Source: Phragmites australis (taxonomy: Eukaryota; Streptophyta; Magnoliopsida; Poales; Poaceae). Taken from it: a stretch of 64,000 bases of DNA. The DNA lies in NCBI RefSeq assembly GCF_958298935.1, contig NC_084942.1, forward strand, positions 19,289,501 through 19,353,500, written 5' to 3'. The notes under the pieces were generated by a model. That model saw only the letters and a list, made by a program, of their open reading frames with translations. It did no database searches and had not been told where the DNA came from. The stretch's first letter is position 1; every line of letters starts with the position of its first letter. The position numbers and the translations under genes are program-made. Shown here piece after piece: positions 21,295 through 33,192 of this stretch.

Positions 21295-23331
21295 TGTCGG
21301 TGTATCAGGAACCAGGGGTCCCTGAGTCCCGAGACCGGGCCGGCCGTCCGCCACGCGTCACCATCCCGCGAGGTCCACCCTGCGAGATAAGAAAAAGCTA
21401 AGTCCCGGGAGAAGGTGCTCGGGGCCGCCGCCTCTGGTTCCCGAGCACCCCAGTTCCCCGATGATCCCCAGAGTCCAAGTGCCGGGAACGAAGTGCAGCC
21501 CCCGAGGACTCGGTTCCCCGAAGGTCTCCCCCAAGTGCTCGGGAGAGAGTGCTCGGGGCTGCACGTGGCAGCCCCCGAGGACTCGGTTCCCCGAAGGTCT
21601 CCCCGAAGTGCTCGGGAGAGAGTGCTCGGGGCTGCACGTGACAGCCCCCGAGGACTCGGTTCCCCGAAGGTCTCCCCGAAGTGCTCGGGAGAGAGTGCTC
21701 GGGGCTGCACGTGGCAGCCCCCGAGGACTCGGTTCCCCAAAGGTCTCCCCCAAGTGCTCGGGAGAGAGTGCTCGGGGCTGCACGTGGCAGCCCCCGAGGA
21801 CTCGGTTCCCCGAAGGTCTCCCCGAAGTGCTCGGGAGAGAGTGCTCGGGGCTGCACGTGGCAGCCCCCGAGGACTCGGTTCCCCGAAGGTCTCCCCCAAG
21901 TGCTCGGGAGAGAGTGCTCGGGGCTGCACGTGGCAGCCCCCGAGGACTCGGTTCCCCGAAGGTCTCCCCCAAGTGCTAGGGAGAGAGTGCTCGGGGCTGC
22001 ACGTGGCAGCCCCCGAGGACTCGGTTCCCCGAAGGTCTCCCCCAAGTACTCGGGAGAGAGTGCTCGGGGCTGCACGTGGCGGCCCCCGAGGACTCGGTTC
22101 CCCGAAGGTCTCCCCCAAGTGCTCGGGAGAGAGTGCTCAGGGCTGGCTGCACGTGGCAGCCCCCGAGGACTCGGTTCCCCGAAGGTCTCCCCCAAGTGCT
22201 AGGGAGAGAGTGCTCGGGGCTGCACGTGGCAGCCCCCGAGGACTCGGTTCCCCGAAGGTCTCCCCCAAGTACTCGGGAGAGAGTGCTCGGGGCTGCACGT
22301 GGCGGCCCCCGAGGACTCGGTTCCCCGAAGGTCTCCCCCAAGTGCTCGGGAGAGAGTGCTCGGGGCTGGCTGCACGTGGCAGCCCCCGAGGACTCGGTTC
22401 CCCGAAGGTTCGCGCAAAATCGTCCGACGACCCAAGGGATCCCATCGTCGAGGTGTCAGCCAGTCAAAGGCCCAATACCGCATTTAATAGGCACGCGCGG
22501 CCTGACATCCTGATATCCTGACATTCTCAGCTGCCCACGCCCTAGTGTCAGATCCTGCCATGCTCTGGCAGGGGGGCGTGGGTCCATTAAATGCACAGGT
22601 CCCGTCCGGTTTCACCTGGGTGCCTCGGGATAGCGCTGCCAAAATCGAAGCGCTCCGCCTGCCACCCCGCCCTGACAGAAGAACAAGACAGGGTGGGCGC
22701 ATCGAGCACCTCTGTGGCTACCCGGTGAGCCCTCTTAATGACGCCGGAGGACATCCGCAGTGGCGGATGGACAGATGCACGCCGCATTTTTCCACCGCCC
22801 CTGTCACTTCGCCAAAACGGAATGATGACGCCTTTCTCCGTGGCGCCTTGGCGTTCGTGCCCCCTCTTTCCCATTCTGGATAAGTCGAGGTCGGCGCGCC
22901 TATAAAAGGAAAGAGAGCGAAGCCAAGAGACAGATGAAGCTAGACAGAATGAGATCAAGAGAAGAGACCGAAAAATCAAGGTGAACAAGGCAAGAAAGCC
23001 CCGACAACCCTCAAGAAGCATACGAGAGCCTCAAGCTCTCTGTAGACGGCTCACCCCTGTAACCAGATACATCCTTGGAGAATTCCCTTCAAGGAGAGAT
23101 ATAACACTTACACAGGAGTAGGGTGTTACGCCCCCGCGCGGCCCGAACCTATCTAAATCCCAGTGCACCCATTTTTCTTGCACTAGGTCGATCATCTCCC
23201 ACCACCAGCCATTGCATTTTATTTCCGTTCCCATTTGTTTCCCAGACAAGCTCGTTCAGGATCATCCCCCCGGCCGAATCTTTAAAAAGGGGTCTCTCGG
23301 GATCCCTGCGACAGGAGTTCATCCTCCGACA
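21295..23331 (+). repeat. 3' LTR of the Tat-type element
   Basis: 2,037 bp, TGTCGG...CCGACA. It is preceded by a purine-rich GGGCCCGGGGGCTAC stretch that may be the polypurine tract. It carries 13 copies of the 73-bp unit, against 10 in the left LTR. The length difference of 223 bp equals three units plus one extra GGCT. Confidence 0.95.
21496..22415. repeat. 73-bp tandem array, 13 copies, in the 3' LTR
   Basis: Same unit as in the 5' LTR, starting near 21499. Two copies carry the GGCT insertion (near 22140 and 22365). Variant units with TACTCGGG recur in a pattern that points to block duplication within the array. Confidence 0.9.
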
Positions 23332-23515
23332 GTGCTGAAAACACCAGAACCGACGCGACCGTCGCTTTGGACTGGCCTGTATTCGGTCCATAAGGTGCTG
23401 AATACAAGAGTTTTCGGTATATCAAGTACCGAAATTGATTTTTCTGTGTTTAGAGTGCTGAATACAAGTGCTAGATTTATAAATACGCTGATATATTATT
23501 TATTTTAGTAAATAC

Positions 23516-24913
23516 GGATACGTCTGTTGCCTATTGTTAATTTTTCCCCTACCCGAAGCACTTAATTCACTGAATTCTCATCCAGGCATCACCAATAGAC
23601 CTGCAGAAGAGGATGGATCCTTGCGCCTTTAGTCCGCGCTGTGCCGATGAATTCCAGCCACTGTTTTCTCTCGAGCCCTCGCGTGATTCTGTTCATTCTT
23701 GTGGTTGAGATCACCCTTGATCATCTTTCCAGAACAGTTTCATCACCTGTAAAAGCCATTTGATCAGTAGTCCTAACCCAGGGGTTGTCGAGGAAATCAT
23801 CGATCGTGAAAAAAGGCGAATGAGGATGATTGCCGACAATGGGCGTGTTGTTTAGCCCAGCGGCATGACAAGGAGTACCTGCTCCTATGAGATGAGCCTG
23901 TGACCTGCATCCATAGGAATTTTATGATGGTTATGATATGTTGGTTTCAGTAGGTCAATGCTTCAGGGCCAATGCAGTGGTGTCTTCTAAAGTTGGAATC
24001 ATGGCTGCGGTTGAAAGAGGAGGAATGTGGCTGTGGTGTGGTGCCACCCTTCTCCCTTTCTACCTACTGCAGGCATGTGTTGAGGCTCTCTTTGTTTCTT
24101 TCATCACATAAAACTCCACCACAAAGTACCTTTCCCTCTGTAGTAACGTGAGCAAGTACAATTAAGAGGCTGTATTCAGTAGCTGTACTTGGCATTATAT
24201 TCAGTAGCTGTACAATCTGCATGGCATGCTCTACAGGTAGACTCAGACAATTAGTATCTACTTATGCAATCATCTTTCTGTGTTTTTCACATGCACATCT
24301 CTTAATGAAATTCTCGGGTCAAAAAGTTTGCCAGATTAGCTATAGATATCGTTTCCCCATTTCTAAACTTTCAGTTCACTGAATTTCTCGCGGTTGGCAT
24401 CAGCTCAGGGCACTTCAGATGAACTTTACATTCTGAATTGAACCACACATTCAGTATGCATCTGAAAAACTCACGAGCATGAGATGACAAGCGTTTGAAG
24501 TGAACCAGAAGTAATATCTAAATCGCATCATTGTCACAATTCAAGCAACATTTTCCTCTACCAACTTGTTACATCAATATCTTGAGCTATTGTAGCACGG
24601 TTTCATACATTGGTCATAAGGCACAATTCAATCAAAAAAGAAAGAACGTATATTTGTAACATATAAAATACGTGCAAATTCAGAAAGGATGTAGGGTCTG
24701 TTGAGGTTCATGTTCCAACTAGTATGCAACACTCATGCTTCAGCACTATCTTTTGTACAAGAGTATGAGTATCCAGCACAGACACATGCTTCAGCTGAAT
24801 GAAGATGCAAGCGGAAAGAATGCACAATATTCAGCAATTTCATATACAAATTAATGAATATAAACAATGAGCGAATGATAATATGCTAGTCAAACTCAGG
24901 ATTTTCTAAGTAA
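23516..24913. other. Host flank between MULE and LINE
   Basis: Apart from the minus-strand coding-like segment at 23629-23905 I see no gene. The plus strand does not contain a LYR motif exon for the 6271 gene. Confidence 0.3.
23629..23905 (-). other. Unrecognised coding-like segment
   Basis: After a possible acceptor (GGATGCAG) the minus strand reads SQAHLIGAGTPCHAAG, then NHPHSPFFTIDDFLDNPWV and RTTDQMAFTGDETVLE. A one-base shift then continues as MIKGDLNHKNEQNHARARE through to HRHSAD and a stop (23629-23631). The residue make-up looks protein-like, but I do not recognise the family, and other frames are also partly open. It may be part of a broken host gene or chance. Confidence 0.25.
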
Positions 24914-25036
24914 TTTTTTTCTCGAATACGTAGGAGAGCTACGTATCTTTGTATTAAGTAGGAGAGTCGAGTGTGCTTAGTAATACACAATGCCTCTCGC
25001 AGGGCACCGCATCAACAACTAAATACTAAGGGATTA

Positions 25037-26610
25037 CGTAGCAAAAATAACCTTATTAGATCATGATTGTGATTTTGATGATTAATAACAAGATAGTTAT
25101 TGAAACTAATATGTTTGTCAAGAATATATGTTAGTGGATCTCATAGATACAATACATCAAAAAGGCACTGTAGTCGAGACAAAGTTCGATTGAATTGGAA
25201 AAGTTCAGGAAGATTTGCCTCATCAGATGGTCCGGTGCAGAGAAGTTTGCACTCACCATAGCATTGTGTCTCAGAGGCTGATAGCCTCACTGGATAGTTC
25301 AGTGAATCTAACATAAACTCACCGAAGTATTTCTGACAAATAAGGAGAATGATGGGGACCTCACTAGATAGTCCGGTGATCTGTACTGGGTAACACCGAA
25401 GTATTTGCTGCAGAGAGGAATAAAAGTGCAAAAGACTGAAGATCAACCCACCGGACGGTTCGGTACTTGGTTTGTGCACACCGAATTATAGCACCAGAAA
25501 TTTCTTACAGAGGCGATTGCAAGTGTTGAAGAATGAAAAACAACCCACCAGAAGGTCCGGTGCTCAGTGGATGAATGCATTAGAGCATTTTACACAGAGA
25601 GACTGCAAAGGCTCAGATAGCTCAAGATAACTCACCGGAAAGTCCGATGATAAATTTGAAGGTACACTGGAATATCCGGTGTTCACATATGCATTGAGTG
25701 GAGTTCTACCGGCTAGTTTATGAGGTTGTACTCACCAGATGATCTGGTGTTAGTACTACTGTTCTCACTGGATCATTCAGTGTTAATAACTTTTATGAGA
25801 CAATACCCTTCCACTCAGTCATTTAAAAGTGTGTCATGCTGCTAGAGTCCAGAGAAACCCATATACACTTGAGAAGATATCCAAGCTACCAAACTGCTTA
25901 AAGTGATCATCAAAGGCAATTAAGCACAAGATTAATATGTGATTATGGCTTATAAGCCTAGAGAGAATGTTGCTAGGTGATGGCTGCCTAGAGAGTGGAT
26001 CAAGGAGTGATCCTAACTTGAACCGAGAGATACGCCGGCACTTTAGAGTCTTGGTGACTCGCCGATATCTTGGGCCTTAGTGGTTCAAGCTTGTTGACCC
26101 TCTGACTTGGTGTGGAGCGACGACAAGACTCGTGTATGAAGACGCAAAGACCCTTACCTTAGTGGGTCAAGCTCCGAAGTGATCATAGCGGCAAGTGACT
26201 AGAAGAGAGGCTAGTAGCAAGATCTTACCTTGGTGGCTTAGTAGCATCATCCAGTTTGATTCCTTGTCTTGGTGGCTCAAGAGTTATGACCGGGTGCCGA
26301 CCGGGAGCAGATCCTTGGTGGAGCTCCAACGTGGACCAGAGGTGGCATTAATGCCATCGATACCATATGATAAAAATCCCTTGTGCTGAGTTTGTCTATC
26401 TACCTTATTTATATTTTCGTATTTACATATTTGCAATTTACCTTGCTAGAGTAGATTGTAATTCTCTTGAGCTGTAGAGTAGACACACTAGATAAACCTA
26501 GAGCAAATTTAGGTAAAAATGGAGATAGATTTATATTGTGAAGTTTTTGGAGCTATTAGTTTCTAAATATCCTAATTCAGCTCCCTTTTAAGATGTCATA
26601 GTTCCTCACA
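25037..26610 (+). repeat. 5' LTR of the Sirevirus-like element
   Basis: 1,574 bp, ending CTCACA. It contains palindromic motifs near 25215, 25290, 25365, 25450, 25550, 25635, 25670, 25735 and 25770. Confidence 0.85.
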
Positions 26611-26611
26611 A

Positions 26612-26624
26612 TGGTATCATAGCC
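26612..26624 (+). promoter_or_regulatory. Primer-binding site (initiator tRNA-Met type)
   Basis: TGGTATCATAGCC immediately after the LTR. The common plant copia PBS is TGGTATCAGAGCC. Confidence 0.75.
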
Positions 26625-26689
26625 TCATGCTCTTGATAGGCTTAACATCCTAGTGTTATGACGTCTGGGATTGGGATGAATACCCATAT

Positions 26690-28580
26690 CACTCTATATT
26701 TTGATGGCACTAATTTCCCCCGATGAAAATTCTTATGACTTATTATTTTCAAGCTAAATGTTTAGATGTTTGGAGAGTCATCGAAGAAGAGATGAGACCA
26801 CCTGTCACCAACAAAGGGAGGCAATTAGATGCATTAGCAAAGAGTATTCTTTTATCATCTTTAAATGTTGATGCATTTAATTGTGTTTATTCTCTCACAA
26901 TACACATGATATTTAGAATAGTTTTATTGAAATACATGAAGACATAAAGGATGTGAGCAATGAGAAATATCATGTGCTTTTGACTAAGCTTAATGACATT
27001 CAATAACTACCCCATTAAAATGTTAATGACATGTACTCACGTTTGAATATTCTTATCAATGAGATTAATGGGTTAGGTTTGACGCAAATTGATGATAATC
27101 AAGTGGTGAGAAGAATACTTCAAGATCTTCTTCCGAAGTACAAGTTGATAGTGTCCATCATCTACGACAACAATGATATCATGAAGATGCTCTAAGTCAA
27201 GTGCTCGGTAAGATCACCGCCCATGAGATAATCATGAACATAGGGGTGGAAGCCTCTTCTTCGTCCGATGCTAAGAACCTTGCTCTCACAAACAAGAAAA
27301 TATCATGCCCACACATGAAGGCGAAGATGAGGAGGCAAGAGCGAGAGTCAAGCTTAATCGAAGATGATGAAGATATAGATGAAGATAGTAATGAAGATGA
27401 TGAGTGAAGCACATTTTCCAAGCTTATCTCTCAAGTGGAGAAGAACATCAAGAAGATTAATACAAAGATTGATCATCGAATCTCTATGAAAGATTTGGTC
27501 AAAACTATCGATCACATCAAAAAGGAGAAAAAGACTAAGAGCAAAAGAGAGACAAGGGGAAGGGCCAAAGTATTTACAAGCATGGGAAGATGGGTGAGTT
27601 AAGATTAATATTCAAGCTCAAGTGATGAGAGCTTTGCCACCCACTCCTCCAAGAGAAGCTCTTCCTTAAGATCATTATTATGCAAGTTGTTATCGCATAA
27701 GTCATCACACAAGTGCCTTATGACCAAAGATATGGATAGCGATGTAAGTGATGATGAACCCGATGAGGATTCTCCCTTCTATGATGAACTCCTTCATTTA
27801 ATCAATAAGCAACAAAAGGTCCTTAAGAAACAATCTAAAGAACTTAAGAAATTCAATGCACTCAATAACATTCATGCTACCTTTGTTTCTAATTATAAGA
27901 AATTATTGAGCAAATTCAATTTCCTAAACAAGAGTATGAAGAGCTTAAGGTAAAATTTGAGTGTATTTAATTGCAATCTAAGGCCCATTTGGAGCAATCT
28001 ACCTATCTATTTAATTTCAATCCTAAGATAGATGATTGAACTTTTGTGATGATTTAATTGATTTATCTAGCTCACTCCTTTGTAATGAGATATATATTGA
28101 GAATATTCTTATAGAACCATCTAATGAACTCATTGCATAAGAAAATGATGAGCTCAAGCAATAAGTAGAAAAACTCAAGAATGACTTGGCAAGATTAAAG
28201 TGTAAGAACCATGTTCAATCTCATCAAGATAACCATGCTATCATGGTGAAGAAGTTTACGAAGGTGTCCATCATGATATGCTTCAAATGTCATTAAGAAG
28301 ATCACAAGTCCTTCCAATGCAAACAAGTCAAGAAGTAGATAAGGGGAAGAAGAAGATTATGAACCTCTCCAATAAGATCTCAAATATCTAAAACAAGCCC
28401 AACTGCAAGATCAAAATCAAGAGCAACCACTATAAGCTCAAAAAGAAGAACAATGACAAGGTGGTTGCACATATGGTTGCGAGAAAGAACAGAGGGTGGA
28501 ACCAACCTATTTGGGTGCCTAAGGAAGTTATCACCAACATGAAGAGGTCCCAATCAGTTTGGGTTTTAAAGAAGACCTGA
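26690..28580 (+). pseudogene. Gag remnant of the Sirevirus-like element
   Basis: The early part reads DGTNFPR, a stop, then LMTYYFQAKCLDVWRVIEEE, like the UBN2/copia gag core. A Glu/Asp-rich linker follows (about 27300-27405). A zinc knuckle of spacing Cys-x2-Cys-x4-His-x4-Cys (CFKCH...DHKSFQC, about 28279-28320) is interrupted by a stop. The tail reads NQPIWVPKEVITNMKRSQ. Multiple stops and shifts show decay. No protease, integrase or RT follows before the 3' LTR. Confidence 0.65.
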
Positions 28581-28589
28581 AGCCTAATG

Positions 28590-29835
28590 CGGCTATGGGG
28601 TCATCCAGCTCCATTACCTTTTCTACCTTTTGATAGAGATTTGGGTATATGATGATCATGATCTTTATCAAAGCGTATAATCTTATACACTTGGCTTCTT
28701 TGCTTAACCTTCACTTCATTTTGTGAGCCAAGTCTCCAAATCAAATCTTTCAATTGTTGTAGCTCATTTGCCTTGTCTAAGATTGCATATGCTTATTTCA
28801 ATTTATTGCAATGGCTAGTGTAGGTTTTAATATAGTAGGTTGCTTGTGTTTCTCTTTTTGTTATAAGCAACCTACATAGTTTATTAGTTGTAAGTTTCTT
28901 TCATGGTATTAGTTTCACATTTAGTATCTTTTATGTGCCATGAACCAATCTATATGGTACTATTTCTATTGTTATTAATAACAAGTGCATATGTCTCACA
29001 AGTATTCAACACTTCTATATACATATTTAGGAGGAGTATATCTTATGGGTTATGATTTTGAGACTAGCATATGTTGCTAGATGTATTTTTTATAGTCTTA
29101 TGGAGAAATCAATATGTCTCTAGAGGTATGCAATGCTAAAGGCTTCAATTGATATCATTGTAAATTTATTTCTATATTTAAGCTACCTCTATGTATGATA
29201 TGACTTAAACTTTCTACCTTTACTTATTGTCTAGATGTGCATATATTGCTACATTCCTATAAGTGGTATTTACAAGTAGGTCTCATTATATGTATGCACA
29301 CATAAAGGGAGGTTTAGATTATATCATGTGAGTTTCATGAATTATGATCCTTATTTATCTTTTTTCAATTGATATCAATGCTTCATATCATTACAATTGG
29401 TATATATTTTCAATTGGTATTATTTCATTAGATCATGATTTATGAAGCTTTGTCCCATATGCTGTAATGCTTTTCCTCGAGTTCATCATATGTTTGTAGC
29501 CCTTTTGAGATTGTTAACAAATAAGGAGAAGTTTGATGACCAAAGTAAGAAGCAAGATATAAGATGTCTAGAAATGCCAAAGTTGATAAAGGGGAAAAGA
29601 AGATACAAGAAGCAACATGAGCACCTAGGTTGACAAAGGGGTAGAAGTTCTTGTATGGGCCGATCAAGGGAGATAGTGGCAATAGAGAAAGAGAGAGCCA
29701 TAACAAGGGGGACTAAATGGTAAGAATATGCATCCAATAAATGTGGTAATGCTTTGTTCTCTTTATTATTGTTATCATTTATTATTTACCACTTGCTTTG
29801 GTTGTGTTATCATCAATCACCAAAAATAGAGAGAT
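28590..29835. other. Non-coding 3' part of the Sirevirus-like element
   Basis: AT-rich, with no pol homology on either strand. It ends in a purine-rich stretch (AAAAATAGAGAGAT) before the 3' LTR, which may be the polypurine tract. Confidence 0.5.
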
Positions 29836-31427
29836 TGTAGCGAAAATGGCCCTATTAGGTCATATTTGTGATTTTAGTGATTAATGATAACATAATCATT
29901 GAGACTAATATGTTTATCAAGAATATATATTAGTAGGTCTTATGGATGCAATACATCAAGAAGCCGCCACAGCCGGATAAAGTTTGATTGAATTGGAAAA
30001 GTCCTAGGAAGATTTGTATCACCAGATGGTCCGGTGCAGAGAAGTTTTCACTCACCGACGCATTGTGTCTAGAGGCTGATAGCCTCATTAGATAGTCTAG
30101 TGAATAGGACATGAACTCACCGGAGTATTTCTAACAAATGGGGAGAAGACTGAGGACCTCATCGCATTGTCAGGCACTGGGTAACACCGAAGTATTTACT
30201 ATAGAGAAGAATGCAAGTGTAGAAGACTGGAGATTAACCCACAGGATGGTCAGGTGCTTGGTTTGTGCACACCGAATTATAGCACCAGAACATTTCTTGC
30301 AGATGCGACTGCAAGTGTTGAAGAATGAAGAACAATCCACCGAAAGGTCCGGTGCTCTGAGGATGAATGCAATAGAGTATTTTACACAGAGAGGCTGCAA
30401 AGGCTCGGATAGGTCAAGATAACTCACCGGAAGGTTCGGTGGTAGATTTAAAGATATATTAGAGTTTTTGGTGTTCACAGAGACATTGAGTAGAGTTCTA
30501 ACGGCTAGTTTTGAAGTTGTATTCATTGGATGATTTGGTGTTAGTACTACTGTTCTCACCAGATTATCCGATATTAATAGCTTTTTGTGAACCATTGGGA
30601 AAACAACTAGTTAGTGGGTTTGAGGTTATAAATACCCTTCCACTCAGTCATTTGAAGGTGTGACATACTACTGGAGTTCAGAGAAACCCATATACACTTG
30701 AGAAGATATCCAAGCTATCAAAGTGCTTAAAGTGATCATCCAAGTCAATTAAGCATAAGATTAGTGCTTATATGCTAAGAGAGAGTGTTGCTAGGTGATA
30801 ACTACCTAGAGAGTGGATCAAGGAGTGATCCTAGCTTATACCGAGAGGTACACCGGCACCTTGAAGTCTTGCTGACTCGCCAGCATCTTGGGCCTTGGTG
30901 GCTCAAGCTTGTTGACCCTCCGACTTGGTGTGTCACAGTGGCAAGACAAGTGTACGGGGACACGAGAACCCTTGCCTTGGTGGATCAAGTTCCAAAGTGA
31001 TCATGACAGCAAATGACTGAAAGAGAGATTAGTGGTGAGACCTTGCCTTGGTGGCTTGGTGACTCATCCGGTTTGAGGCGTTGCCTTGGTGGCTCAAGAG
31101 TCATGACTGGGTGACAACTGGGAGCATATCCTTGATAGAGCTCCAACGTGGGCTAGCGGTGACATTCATGATATTGATACCATGAGATAAAAATTTCTTG
31201 TGCCAAATTTGTCTCTCTACCTTATTTACATTTTTGCATTTACATATTTACAATTTACTTTGCTAGAGTAGGTTGCAATCGTCTTGAGTAGTAGAATAGG
31301 CACACTAGATAAATCTAGAACACATTTAGATAGAAATCGAGATAGGTTTATATTGTGAAGTTTTTGGAGCTATTAGTTTCTAAATGTCCTAATTCATCCC
31401 CCTCTTACGACGTCATCGTTTCTCACA
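29836..31427 (+). repeat. 3' LTR of the Sirevirus-like element
   Basis: 1,592 bp, TGTAGCGAAAATGG...CTCACA, with palindromic CCGG motifs matching those of the 5' LTR. Several short indels separate the two LTRs. Confidence 0.85.
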
Positions 31428-31708
31428 TATTACAAAGGAGAAGAAACAACAAGATGGACCAAAAACTTAATGAAACTAGATAATTGAACCGAAACTACGA
31501 AGCCGGTCCATAAGAATGGATAACTGCCTTGCCCCTACTTTGCACCATCAGCCAATATCCTCCCTGATGAGGGTCATCAAGGAATCTGAGTTTATATGAT
31601 GGTTGTTGAAGATAATGTTGTTGCGTGACAGCCACAACCTTCAACAAGTGAGGAGGGCAAGGGAGCTAAGCCCTTTCTGATGCTCTTTGGCCATATGCCA
31701 CCGCAGGT

Positions 31709-33192
31709 CTAGCCACCAATCGAGAAGACAAGTTGTCGATGTAAGAGCATGGATTCCCATACATTACCACTAGATCTCCCATGCCAAGGTGCAATGAAGG
31801 AGCAGATGATCAGTGGTTTCCGGTAGCTGTGCACAGTGCGAGCAGGAGTCATCTGTTTGTAGTCTATTCCATTTCCTTCGGTCCACTGTCCAAAGCCTCC
31901 CATGTAACACTAACCAACTAAAGAATTTCACCTTCGATGGAGCCCAAGAACTCTATATCAACTTAGTCCCCTCAAACCGGATGCAACCTTGGAACATGGC
32001 TTGATATGCTGATTTAGCTGAGTACTGTCCAGAAGGCATCCATTTCCAGACAACGCGATCTCCGACGCTATTCAAGCTGATGGATTCCAGTTGGCTCCAT
32101 AACCTTAAGTATTGGTTTATGGCTGATATGCACAAGGGGCCGGTAATGTCTCTGATCCATCTCCGGTTGTGCAGTGCATCCCTCACTGATCTGCTCTTTG
32201 AAATATTAGGAACAACACATCCACAAATTTCAGGAGCCATAACTTTGATGGAACAACCACCGATCCAAGAATCTATCCAGAAGAATGTTGACTTGTCATT
32301 CCCCACTTCAAATTTAGTAGAAGCGTCAAAAAGAGCAGCAACCTCTGGTTCATGATATAAGGGAAGGGTGGCCCATGGTTTTGACGAATCACAGTGCTAC
32401 CACCGCAACCATCAAATGTGCAGAGCCAACCTAGCCAAACAAAGGTCTTGGATGCCCAGTCCACCATATTCGACCGACTGACACACGCGAGTCCAGGAGA
32501 GAACACAACGATTCCCTGTCGTTGCCTTATCACCAGTCCACAGAAGGCCTTTCTGATCTTGTCGATATCCTTGATTACCCAGGGGCCACCTAATGGACAT
32601 TAGCGTATGTAAGGGTGTAAAGGACACAACCGATTTCATCAGTGTTGCTCATCTTGACTTGGAGATCAACTTCGCCTGCCAAGGTGGCAGCTTGACGGCG
32701 ATTTTGTCTACCAGCGGCTGCAACTGACCTGAGAGGGACTCCCAAATATTGGATAGGGAATGTAGAAGATCCGCATGGAAGATTGATAATACCAATGTGC
32801 TCCTCAGTACAGCTGATGGGGACGGCTACGCATTTGTCCAAGTTGGTGCTGAGTCCAGAAGCCATCCCAACGAACCAGATTATGTGTAGATGTGTTTGGA
32901 TGTCCTGAGAGGTAGGCGACATAAAGAGTGCAACATCGTAGGCGTAGAGGGAGCAACGGTGCAGTATGAAGCCATGACCCGTGGAATCAGTGACGCCCTC
33001 CTCTCCGGCCAAGGTCAGAAGCCGAGCGAAGATGTACATGACCAACACAAACAAGAAGAGGAAGAGAGAATCCCTTCGTCACAGTCCTCTGGCATGGATG
33101 AGGGGTGGTCCTGGAATGGAATTAAGGAGGATCCGGGTTGAGGAGGAACCGTGGATGGCCTCTGTCCAGCTGCGCGTATGTGCTCCTTCAAA
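31709..33192 (-). pseudogene. LINE ORF2 fragment: RT C-terminus and zinc-binding domain
   Basis: The minus strand reads the RT segment IPGPPLIHARGL, a stop, then FVLVMYIFARL. The catalytic motif follows as LYAYDVALF instead of YADD. Then come AVPISC and FPIQYLGVPL, and, in other frames, a zf-RVT-like domain (FFWIDSWIGG, VVWKWMPSGQYSAKSAYQAM). The replaced catalytic Asp and at least three frame changes prevent activity. Confidence 0.8.

Larger units (their letters stand above)
12393..23331 (+). mobile_element. Ty3/gypsy LTR retrotransposon, Tat-type, internally deleted
   Basis: Two LTRs (12393-14206 and 21295-23331) begin TGTCGG and end CCGACA. They are flanked by an exact 5-bp duplication GTGCT (12388-12392 and 23332-23336). 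A primer-binding-like site follows the left LTR. Inside, on the plus strand, are a gag start and an integrase. Protease, RT and RNase H are missing. On the minus strand is a long spliced antisense gene before the right LTR, as in Tat-lineage elements of grasses. Outside the repeat arrays the LTRs differ at only about ten of 921 positions (counted by eye), so insertion was recent. The element is non-autonomous. Confidence 0.95.
7425..23515 (-). mobile_element. Mutator-like element (MULE), degenerate, split by an LTR retrotransposon
   Basis: The left end (about 7430-7650) and right end (23337-23515) are diverged inverted copies. CCAAAGTGATGGTCGCGTCG at about 7630 matches the complement of CGACGCGACCGTCGCTTTGG at 23351, and similarity continues outwards through a TATTCGGCAC-like segment. 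Between them, on the minus strand, lie a MULE transposase C-terminus, a plant mobile domain and AT-rich DNA. A Ty3/gypsy element (12393-23331) sits just inside the right end. Without it the MULE is about 5.1 kb. The outer limits are approximate and no clean 9-bp TSD was found. The transposase DDE core is missing, so the element is dead. Confidence 0.7.
25037..31427 (+). mobile_element. Sirevirus-like Ty1/copia element, gag-only and decayed
   Basis: LTRs at 25037-26610 and 29836-31427 flank a 3.2-kb interior. The PBS at 26612 (TGGTATCATAGCC) is one base from the initiator-tRNA-Met site. The LTRs carry about nine copies each of a palindrome like CACCGGATGGTCCGGTG, a hallmark known from maize Sireviruses. 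Near-matching 5-bp flanks GATTA (25032) and TATTA (31428) fit a TSD. The left LTR starts CG instead of TG. The interior shows only gag remnants and no pol, so it depended on other elements. LTR divergence is visibly high, indicating old age. Confidence 0.85.
24914..33192 (-). mobile_element. 5'-truncated L1-type LINE, split by a Sirevirus-like element
   Basis: The RT C-terminal half of an L1-type ORF2 runs on the minus strand from 33192 to about 31433. The 3' tail resumes at 25036 after the LTR element and ends at 24914 in a T7 run (poly-A on the minus strand), following the typical plant LINE tail (GATACGTAGCTCTCCTACGT reading minus). Numerous frameshifts make it dead. The 5' end is truncated within the RT domain. 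Confidence 0.8.
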
